A stretch of 39,886 nucleotides of DNA, taken from NCBI GenBank assembly GCA_015065785.1, contig SVPR01000021.1:1-39886 (forward strand), in the 5' to 3' direction. Every line of letters starts with the position of its first letter. Within the stretch, counting starts at the first letter, position 1. Source of the DNA: Oscillospiraceae bacterium (GTDB taxonomy: Bacteria; Bacillota; Clostridia; Oscillospirales; Acutalibacteraceae). The notes below the pieces were generated by a model. The model saw only the letters and a program-made list of their open reading frames with translations. It was not told the origin of the DNA and searched no databases. Below, piece by piece: positions 34,501-39,886 of the stretch. The position numbers were made by a program, and so were the translations under genes.

Positions 34501-35008
34501 TGCCATCACCAAAGGTGTTTTTGTACCAGAGTGCAGTTTTTTCTGCGTTTTCAAAATCTCTTGCTAAAATTGATTTTGCAACCTCACCAAAAAGGCAACC
34601 AGAAAGTGCAATTAACCCCTCAGAATACTGCTCTAAAATCTCGTGGTCAACACGGGGCTTGGTGTAAAAGCCATCTGTCCAGGCTAATGACACAAGCTTA
34701 ATAAGATTTTTATAGCCTGTTTCGTTTTTACAGAGTAAAATCAAATGGCTTCTTTCACTATCTAACGCGTGATTTTTGTCAAAACGGGAACGGGGCGCGA
34801 CATAAACCTCGCACCCTATAATTGGCTTTATTCCTTTCTCTTTTGCCTTTTTGTAAAACTCAACAGCACCAAACATAACGCCGTGGTCTGTTATAGCGAG
34901 GCTTTTCATACCCTGCTCTTTTGCAAAATCTAAAAGCTCGTTGATTCTGCAAGCACCGTCTAAAAGGCTGTATTCAGTATGAACATGAAGATGTGTGAAA
35001 TTGCTCAT
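31505..35008 (-). CDS. dnaE: DNA polymerase III alpha subunit
   Basis: A 1167-aa replicative polymerase of the DnaE1 type. The N-terminal PHP domain starts HLHVHTEYSLLDGACRI and has AITDHGVMFGA. The polymerase active site has VGPGRGSAAGSL (about 355), the aspartate pair in MPDIDIDF (about 395) and the third Asp region LLKMDFLGLRTL (about 544). The thumb/fingers (YQEQVMQVFRTLAGYSYGRAD) and a C-terminal helix-hairpin-helix plus OB domain (VQFLGIISYMKKKVTKSD, FVKGRIS) follow. GGAG ribosome site and consensus promoter upstream. Length is normal for the family. Confidence 0.97.
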   Translation of the reverse strand: MSNFTHLHVHTEYSLLDGACRINELLDFAKEQGMKSLAITDHGVMFGAVEFYKKAKEKGIKPIIGCEVYVAPRSRFDKNHALDSERSHLILLCKNETGYKNLIKLVSLAWTDGFYTKPRVDHEILEQYSEGLIALSGCLFGEVAKSILARDFENAEKTALWYKNTFGDGNYYLEMQNHDMVEEREVINGIIKISRKLNIPVVATNDVHYTKKEDADIQRVLIAIGTNKTVNEDNALAFPNDEFYLKSEAEMRDAFSFCEEAIDNTAKIAEQCNFDFEFGVSKLPLFDVPESDHAFYLKNQCLKGLGDIFGTVPEEYEERLLYELSVIHEMGFDDYFLIVADFIAFAVKNGIPVGPGRGSAAGSLAAYALGITGIDPIENKLLFERFLNPERVSMPDIDIDFCYERRGEVIDYVIKKYGVNKVAQIVTFGTLQAKAAIRDVARALGLPYSTGDVVAKQISRDFPDIASALKKNAELKKMYESDKDIKTLLDTALKIEGMPRHASTHAAGVVITREDVSAYVPLAKNGSQTVTQFTMTEIEQLGLLKMDFLGLRTLTVISDCEKLVKESEPSFDVSKIPLDEPLVYKEMCQGNTIGVFQCESAGMTNLIEKMQPERFSDIATAIALYRPGPMFFIDDYLKNRKNPELVQYKSPLLKDILDETNGCMVYQEQVMQVFRTLAGYSYGRADIVRRAMSKKKHDVMENERTIFINGLADENGNTIIEGAVKRGLSAETANEIFQDMTSFASYGFNKSHTAAYGLVAYRTAYLKVKYPKEFMAAILTSVIGEEGKTNIYVNECNRLNIAVVPPHVNKSSESYTVKDGKVIFSLLGIKNLGRGLIRKIEAERTENGIFKSYWDFCKRVYSTELNRRALECLIKAGALDGLGLNRREMLINIDTVMACASKESDLYSGGQLDLFSSVGIEGEASSEPELKKCEDFTKSELLGFEKEVSGLYFSGHPLEEYREISEAINCVKTSELYEKLETGLESEIDSKPVQFLGIISYMKKKVTKSDAVMAFVELEDLYGSLEMIVFPKTLEQYLDILAVGKVIFVKGRISTKDEQIKLIPDFIEIADKKQLLNKAPANSTKSTKTGKKKRRGLFLKISKENESKIDAIKNLVSIFQGDMPVYLYHEENKEYEFLGKDNLTWINEPLKSELVRILGNDNVVIQN

Positions 35009-35036
35009 TTTTACTCCGTTTATTTTTATTTATTTA

Positions 35037-35065
35037 ATTATATATTAAAAGTTTTGGGGTGTCAA
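35037..35065 (-). promoter_or_regulatory. dnaE promoter
   Basis: Minus strand TTGACA (35060-35065) and TATAAT (35037-35042), 17-base spacer, both boxes perfect. Confidence 0.8.
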
Positions 35066-35089
35066 TAAAGTTTAGGGACTAGGAATTAA

Positions 35090-35295
35090 TTCGGAATGCG
35101 TAATTCGGAATTCGGAATTGCGGAACTGCGTTGGCAAATATAATTAAATAACAAAAAGATAAGTTCTATCATTTAAAGTTTTTCGTAAACCTAAAACGAT
35201 AGAACTTGTTGTTTTTTATTTGTAGTTTAACTGACCACTGACCACGGACTTACTGACCACTGGTACAAATGATAGAACTTGTTGTTTTTATTGTC
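35090..35295. repeat. repeat island F: inverted MITE copy plus solo arm
   Basis: CGGAATG/CGGAATT heptamers (about 35090-35120), triloop hairpin AAC-TGC-GTT (35124-35132), the palindromic element in opposite orientation to islands E and H (about 35139-35222), CTGACCA heptamers (about 35231-35262), and then a second lone right arm of the element (35264-35295, AAATGATAGAACTTGTTGTT). It fills the 303-base gap between the dnaE start and the SUKH gene stop. Confidence 0.75.
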
Positions 35296-35311
35296 TATTT
35301 TAATTAATAAA

Positions 35312-35920
35312 TCATATTTTTAATTCATATTCATCTTTTAAATCTTTAAATGAATCAATAATATCACATAAACATTCATCCATACAATCCCACTCTTTAA
35401 TAATATGTTCTTGATTTTTTCTACAAGCAAAAACTTTATTATTAATTGTATCAACAAAAACATCTGTTTGATTATCGCCTTTTTCAACATCTTCTAATTG
35501 GGTCCATATTGCGAATTTAAACCAATGTGAAGGAATATTTTTATGTCTTGCTAAATTTTCTACACGCACATCAAAAGGCTCTTCCATATCAAGAGGTCTC
35601 CCGAAAGGTTGTGTTCGTGGTAGTCCTAAAATTATAAGCATTGAATTGGCAAAACTAAACTTCCCAGAATTAATTTTAACACTGAAAAGGTTAGCACCAT
35701 TAGTTGTTTTTAATAATTCAATATAATCTTTTGGAAGCGTTATATCGGAAAAATGTTCAACAAGGAAATCATCAATTAAATCCTGTGATAGTGCTTCAAA
35801 AAACATATATTTACATTTTGGTATTTCACCAGGTAAAAGTAAAATTGTTTTATTATCTCTAATAATACAATCCGAAGCAAATTCTTTTTTTATGTCTGTT
35901 ACATATTTTAGAAAATTCAT
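35312..35920 (-). CDS. SMI1/KNR4 (SUKH)-like protein
   Basis: A 202-aa soluble protein with the SUKH core signature LPKDYIELLKTTNGANLF followed by beta-rich segments (SWHFKFAIW-like region, VFVDTINNKVFACR) and a C-terminal acidic helix. SUKH proteins in bacteria are typically immunity proteins against polymorphic or contact-dependent toxins. No toxin gene is adjacent, so this is an orphan; an unrelated role is possible. The start is the ATG at 35920 with GGAG before it; 15 upstream in-frame codons run toward repeat island G. It has repeat islands on both sides. Confidence 0.7.
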   Translation of the reverse strand: MNFLKYVTDIKKEFASDCIIRDNKTILLLPGEIPKCKYMFFEALSQDLIDDFLVEHFSDITLPKDYIELLKTTNGANLFSVKINSGKFSFANSMLIILGLPRTQPFGRPLDMEEPFDVRVENLARHKNIPSHWFKFAIWTQLEDVEKGDNQTDVFVDTINNKVFACRKNQEHIIKEWDCMDECLCDIIDSFKDLKDEYELKI

Positions 35921-35959
35921 AATTTCAACTCCTAATAAATACATCTTCCGTCCAAAATT

Positions 35960-36115
35960 TTGCATTCAGCACTCAGCATTCTTATAATTGCGTCGCAGAC
36001 CCACAATTCTGCATTCTGCACTCTGCATTCAGCATTTTTTATCCCGCCTCTGATTGTCTTTATTTTGATTATAATTTAATAATTGGTTTATGTCAACTGA
36101 CTTACTAACCACTGA
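35960..36115. repeat. repeat island G: heptamer arrays without the palindromic core
   Basis: TCAGCAC/TCAGCAT heptamers (about 35961-35980), triloop hairpin GTC-GCA-GAC (35992-36000), TCTGCAT/TCTGCAC heptamers (about 36006-36036) and a degenerate CTGACTTA/CTAACCA run (about 36096-36115). The gap 35921-36219 holds no gene; a small palindrome CAAATG-aaaa-CATTTG lies at about 36153-36168 before the lipoprotein gene. Confidence 0.7.
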
Positions 36116-36219
36116 ATGTTAAATATTTATTATTTTTCCAAAATATTGATGACAAATGAAAACATTTGTGTTATTATTAATTGGTATGATTTAATATAAT
36201 AAAAGACGGAGAAAGAAAT

Positions 36220-37197
36220 ATGAAAAAATACATTAGTGTTTTAAAAATAACCGCACTTGTACTTATGGTTATCATAGCGTGTTCGGGTTGTGGATTGCTT
36301 AACCTTGCAGGTACACTTAACAACGGTGCTGTAGCACCAACTAACCCACCATCTGCTAATGATGTAATTTATAATGACCCTTATTACAGTGAAGATATTA
36401 CATATTCAGCAGTAATTTCAAATCCTGACAACACAACAACCGCAGTTGCAGGTACAAATGCTTCACAAAACACTTCTGCACCAAGCACTGATGCAGCTCC
36501 TGCAACAAGTGAGAGCAAAACTGAAAAGCCTACTTCTGCTCCTGCAACAGAGGATACCACAGTTAATACATTTGAAGACGGCGACTATTTAGCTAATGTT
36601 CAGGATGTTCTTTTTAATACTCAGGATGAAAATGCTGCAAGAAAAGTTCTTGTTGCAGCAGGCTTTGACTATGACCCTATTCAGGATGTTTACTACACTC
36701 AGTTAGATTCATGGCAAAGAAACTTCGGCTTTAACAGTATTTACGATTCAGTCGCACCTATGGTAGGTATGCTTTATTCTACTTCCAGAATCCGCTTTAC
36801 CTATGATGATAAAGATTGGATGGTGGAAATCTGGAAAGGTCAATATGGCATTACAGCCGGTGGTGAAATTGGTTTTTATAACAAACCAACTGACCGTGTT
36901 ATGAAGCACTACGACTGTGTTACAGATGAAGAAATGATTACAATGTCTTTTGATTTTTACAATATGGACGAGTATGTATTTACCCGTGGTCCTGAAAAGC
37001 ATTGGTGGCTCACAGGCTTCAAATTCTTGCATGTTGGTATTCCACAATACATTGAGCTTGATATGACACTCGGGTTCCCTAACAGAAAAATGGCAAACGC
37101 ATTTGAAGCAGGTCTTAAAAAAGAAGTGAAAAATCAGCAACTCATCGACCCGATGAAATACACAAGAACGGGTGATACTTTTAATATAGTGTGGTAA
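36220..37197 (+). CDS. DUF4474-domain lipoprotein
   Basis: A 325-aa exported protein. Signal peptide with lipobox VIIAC or CSGC (C21 or C24), a Thr/Ser/Ala/Pro-rich low-complexity spacer (about 40-115), then a domain matching DUF4474: AGFDYDPIQDVYYTQLDSWQRNFGFN, IRFTYDDKDWMVEIWKGQYG, TAGGEIGFYNKP. The domain's function is unknown; its many aromatic residues suggest ligand or surface binding. It ends 6 bases before the next gene, a metallophosphoesterase, so the two are an operon. Confidence 0.82.
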   Translation: MKKYISVLKITALVLMVIIACSGCGLLNLAGTLNNGAVAPTNPPSANDVIYNDPYYSEDITYSAVISNPDNTTTAVAGTNASQNTSAPSTDAAPATSESKTEKPTSAPATEDTTVNTFEDGDYLANVQDVLFNTQDENAARKVLVAAGFDYDPIQDVYYTQLDSWQRNFGFNSIYDSVAPMVGMLYSTSRIRFTYDDKDWMVEIWKGQYGITAGGEIGFYNKPTDRVMKHYDCVTDEEMITMSFDFYNMDEYVFTRGPEKHWWLTGFKFLHVGIPQYIELDMTLGFPNRKMANAFEAGLKKEVKNQQLIDPMKYTRTGDTFNIVW

Positions 37198-37202
37198 AAA
37201 AT

Positions 37203-38618
37203 ATGAATAATCAGGTTAAATTTGCAGTCATAGCAGACCCGCATTACTATTCAGAAAAATTAGGCAACTCCGGTATTGCCTACACAATGAGAGCAAACTC
37301 AGACCAAAAAATGCTTGCTCACTCTAAAGGTGTAATTGCGGCTGCTTTAGAAGAAATTAAGAATTCCGATGCAGAATTTTTACTTATTGCAGGTGACCTT
37401 ACTAATGACGGTGAGCGTGTTTCCCACGAGGAAATGCGCCACTTTCTTTATGAATTTAAAAAGGTTAAGCCTGTTTTTGTAATTACCGCTACACACGACT
37501 GGTGTTGTGACGGTAACCCCAGAAGATTTGAGGGTGCAAAGGTTTACCACGATGTTGAAACCTTAAAGCCAGAAGAACTTCGCGACTATTATAAGGATTT
37601 TGGCCCGGGAGATGCTATAAGCGAATACTTTACACATCAGAATAAATCATCTTATGTAGTAAGACCTTGCGAGGGCGTCTCTGTTTTTTGTTTAGATGAT
37701 GACCAGGACGGCAAAGGCAACTCAGGTTACAGCGAAGAGCATTTTAATTGGATAAAGCAAGAAATAAAAAATGCTAAAGAGCGTGGTGATTTAATTTTCG
37801 GTATGCAACACCACCATGTTTTTCTTACTGAATTTGATAAGGTTATTAATGGTAAAGGTGCTGTAGAAAGAAAGCAAAAGCTTTGCGAGGATTTTGCAGA
37901 CAGTGGTCTTTCTGTTATGTTTACAGGGCACTCGCACATGCAACACATAAGAAGAATTGAAACCGAAAAAGGTAATCATTTTTATGAGTTCAATATTGCT
38001 TCAATAGGCGGCTACCCAGCTCCTATTGTTTACTGCACTTTAACAGATAAAGGAATTACTGCAAAAACAGAACACCTGAAGCAATATGAATACAACGGAA
38101 AGATTTACACAAATGAGCATTTAAAAAATCACGCTACATTCCTTTTTCAGAATGTTTTTGATGCAGCAAAAGAAAACAGAAAGTTAGAGTTTATTACACT
38201 TCTTGTTTCAATAGGCGTTTCAAATAAGAAAGCAAAAAAGCTCTGGACATTTTTAGGCGGAACGGTTAAAAAAATCGCTGAAATTTCAGTTTATAAGGCT
38301 GCTGTTGTAATGAACCGTTTAACCTTTGGTAAGGCAGTACCTAAAAAAGATGCGAAGCAGTTAAAGAATGTGCCGTTAACCGATATGATTTTCAGTGCGT
38401 TCCATTCGCTTTTAGATGGCTCAATAGAAAAGCACGAGGTGGGTACCCCTTATTATAATGTTTTCACCTCTGCTCTTTCATTACCACTAAGAATTGTTAA
38501 GAAATTAAGAATTAAAAATAACAATATTATAAGAATTCTTACGCACTTAGAAAAAGCAAGTCACGAAATAATGACAGGCGGAGAAATTGATGCGAATGAT
38601 GCATTCCTTGAATTATAA
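37203..38618 (+). CDS. calcineurin-like metallophosphoesterase
   Basis: A 471-aa phosphoesterase without signal peptide. Metal-site motifs: ADPHY (D12, H14), AGDLTNDGE (D65), GMQHHH and FTGHSHMQH. The usual GNHD block reads TATHDW (96-100), so the metal-bridging Asn is a Thr. A C-terminal helical region of about 180 residues, rich in Lys (KKAKKLWTFLGGTVKKIAEI), is not part of the standard fold. The GTG at 37191 is in frame but without a ribosome site; the ATG at 37203 gives the expected N-terminus. It is co-transcribed with the DUF4474 lipoprotein. The substrate is unknown. Confidence 0.82.
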   Translation: MNNQVKFAVIADPHYYSEKLGNSGIAYTMRANSDQKMLAHSKGVIAAALEEIKNSDAEFLLIAGDLTNDGERVSHEEMRHFLYEFKKVKPVFVITATHDWCCDGNPRRFEGAKVYHDVETLKPEELRDYYKDFGPGDAISEYFTHQNKSSYVVRPCEGVSVFCLDDDQDGKGNSGYSEEHFNWIKQEIKNAKERGDLIFGMQHHHVFLTEFDKVINGKGAVERKQKLCEDFADSGLSVMFTGHSHMQHIRRIETEKGNHFYEFNIASIGGYPAPIVYCTLTDKGITAKTEHLKQYEYNGKIYTNEHLKNHATFLFQNVFDAAKENRKLEFITLLVSIGVSNKKAKKLWTFLGGTVKKIAEISVYKAAVVMNRLTFGKAVPKKDAKQLKNVPLTDMIFSAFHSLLDGSIEKHEVGTPYYNVFTSALSLPLRIVKKLRIKNNNIIRILTHLEKASHEIMTGGEIDANDAFLEL

Positions 38619-38969
38619 TGCAGAAGGCAGAGTGCAGAATGCAGAATTTCGGAACTGCGTTGGCAATTATAATTGAAAATTGAAAGTTGAAAATTGAAAA
38701 TTGAAAATTTCGGGGCTACGCCTTTTTAAAGTGCTGAGTGCTGAATGCTGAGTGCTGAGTTTCGGAAGGCTTCGCCTTGATTATAATTATTAGTCAATAA
38801 AAACAACAAGTTCTATCATTTTTAGTTTACGAAAAACTTTAAATGATAGAACTTATCTTTTTGTTATTAAATAGTAATTATAATTGCCGACCGCAGGTCC
38901 CACAATTCAGCACTCAGCATTCTGCACTCAGCATTTTTGCGTAGCAAACGCCTGTTTCCTGAGCAAGCA
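38619..38969. repeat. repeat island H: largest composite island
   Basis: In order: GCAGAAT/GCAGAGT heptamers (38620-38648), triloop AAC-TGC-GTT (38653-38661), TTGAAAA heptamers (about 38671-38708), triloop GGC-TAC-GCC (38714-38722), GCTGAGT/GCTGAAT heptamers (about 38733-38760), triloop AAGGC-TTC-GCCTT (38766-38778), MITE-like palindrome (about 38780-38884), triloop GACC-GCA-GGTC (38889-38899), TCAGCAC/TCTGCAC heptamers inverted to the left ones (about 38905-38933), triloop TTTGC-GTA-GCAAA (38936-38948). It lies between convergent genes and touches both stops. Confidence 0.8.
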
Positions 38970-39886
38970 TCAGCGTTTCACGATGCTACTTGCTTTATAG
39001 GTACTTGCTACTTTGCCGTTCACTGCCTTTACAGTATAGCGATATGTTACGCCTTTTTTTGCTGACTTATCTGTCCAGGTCTTTTTTGATGCAGCTGCTG
39101 TGCCCATCTTTTTCCAGCCTGACCATTTTTTAGTCTTTGCGTTGTATTCCATTCTGTAAATTGTGTAGCCTGTTGAACCTGCACTTTGTGTCCAGGAAAC
39201 ATTTATACCGTTAGAAACCGCTTTTACTGTTGTCTTTGGTTGTGCAAGGTATAAAAGACCTGATGAAGCTTTGTAGGTACTCTTGTAATTGCCGTTTACA
39301 GTTCTTACTGTGTAGCGGTATTGTGTACCACTCTTCACTGATTTATCTACCCATGAAACTGTTGAGCCGTTTTTGATTGTGCCCATATTCTTCCAGCCAG
39401 ACCAAGCACCATTTACATATTCACTTCTGTAAACTGTGTAGCCCTTTGAACCTGCAATCTTGTTCCAGGTAACCTTCATTCCACTTGCATTATTTGCAAT
39501 TTTTACTGTTGGTTGGGCTAAGAACAATGTACTTGCACCTGTTTTATTGTAACTACTTGCTACCTTATTGTTCATTGCTTTTACAGTATATTTGTACTGT
39601 GTTCCACTCTTTGCACTCTTATCTACCCAAGAGGTTGCAGTTGCTTTTGCTGTACCTCTGTTCTTCCAACCACTCCACTTTTTAGTTTTTGTGTTGTAGG
39701 TTGAAGAATATACTGTATAGCCTGTTGCATTTGCTACTGTTGTCCAAGTAACCTTAACGCCATTTGAAGCATTTGCTACGCTCACTGTTGGAGTTACATT
39801 ATAGGTTAGTCCTTTTGTTGGTGTATATTTACTTGCTACACTACCATTCACTGCTTTTACGGTGTGACTATAAATTGTACCAAGCT
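38970..39886 (-). CDS. fibronectin type III repeat surface protein, C-terminal part
   Basis: The frame is open to the window edge (codons readable from 39884), so only the last roughly 305 residues are seen. They form about three and a half tandem FN3-type repeats of about 85-90 residues, each with VTW...ATGYTVYRSEY, WSGWKNMGT, SWVDKS and SGTQYRYTVKAVNG. The end is a short tail KASSIVKR with no sortase motif or TM segment. In gut Clostridia such repeats usually form the stalk or C-terminal part of secreted or wall-associated proteins; the functional N-terminal domain lies outside. An apparent GTG start at 39851 is inside a repeat and is not a true start. Confidence 0.85.
   Translation of the reverse strand, partial: LGTIYSHTVKAVNGSVASKYTPTKGLTYNVTPTVSVANASNGVKVTWTTVANATGYTVYSSTYNTKTKKWSGWKNRGTAKATATSWVDKSAKSGTQYKYTVKAMNNKVASSYNKTGASTLFLAQPTVKIANNASGMKVTWNKIAGSKGYTVYRSEYVNGAWSGWKNMGTIKNGSTVSWVDKSVKSGTQYRYTVRTVNGNYKSTYKASSGLLYLAQPKTTVKAVSNGINVSWTQSAGSTGYTIYRMEYNAKTKKWSGWKKMGTAAASKKTWTDKSAKKGVTYRYTVKAVNGKVASTYKASSIVKR

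Noticed and set aside
39485..39685. A 66-codon plus-strand frame rich in Leu and Tyr
   Set aside because: It is antisense to the FN3 repeats and mirrors their codon bias.

Overview
The window is a low-GC (by eye mid-30s %), AT-rich bacterial chromosome segment, most like a spore-forming Clostridia of the gut (Oscillospiraceae/Ruminococcaceae type). The indicators are a SpoIVB-type peptidase, a PdaA-like muramic deacetylase, a GGGtGRT/NifU-like gene pair, PduL, DHHW/MBOAT cell-envelope acylation genes, glycan-degrading enzymes and near-consensus sigma-A promoters. This placement is inference from gene content; there is no rRNA here.

Layout. 1-8.4 kb (minus strand): a tRNA-Val cut by the window edge, a NahK-like sugar kinase, an SLC13-type permease, a lipoprotein, then a carbohydrate block: a GNAT/oxidoreductase-like fusion, an ADP-ribosylglycohydrolase-fold protein and a GH27 alpha-galactosidase. 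8.5-8.8 kb: a tRNA-Met(or Ile2)/tRNA-Trp pair with perfect promoter and hairpin terminator. 8.9-11.2 kb: a secreted metallophosphoesterase and a GH43-like enzyme. 11.4-16.5 kb: accessory genes (a hypothetical pair, an XRE-DUF2157 membrane regulator with a membrane-anchored partner, a large polytopic membrane protein, a small XRE protein). 16.5-18.9 kb: pduL, GGGtGRT protein and an Fe-S scaffold-like protein. 19.1-22.1 kb: MBOAT + DHHW polysaccharide O-acylation pair. 22.3-25.7 kb: a DUF6530-like protein, an 808-aa collagen-like/LRR surface protein and a divergent XRE regulator. 26-31.4 kb: pdaA-like, a small membrane protein, pyridoxamine kinase + trmL, spoIVB, pfkA. 31.5-35 kb: dnaE. 35.3-39.9 kb: an orphan SUKH-like protein, a DUF4474 lipoprotein, a second metallophosphoesterase, and the C-terminal part of an FN3-repeat surface protein running off the window.

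The most unusual signal lies between genes. At least seven intergenic sites carry composite repeat islands made of (i) arrays with a 7-bp period but different heptamer sequences, (ii) a dispersed palindromic/MITE-like element with a shared GTTCTATCATTT arm, present in both orientations, and (iii) mini-hairpins with three-base loops whose stems differ from copy to copy. The islands usually begin within a few bases of a stop codon, and in the larger ones the flanking heptamer arrays are inverted copies of each other, giving nested palindromes of about 200 bp. A separate element at 25884-25995 folds into a multi-hairpin structure that pairs better when read from the minus strand.

Coordinates for several genes use starts corrected from the longest open frame, based on ribosome binding sites and promoter positions. 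Functions are read from motifs only; no database search was possible.
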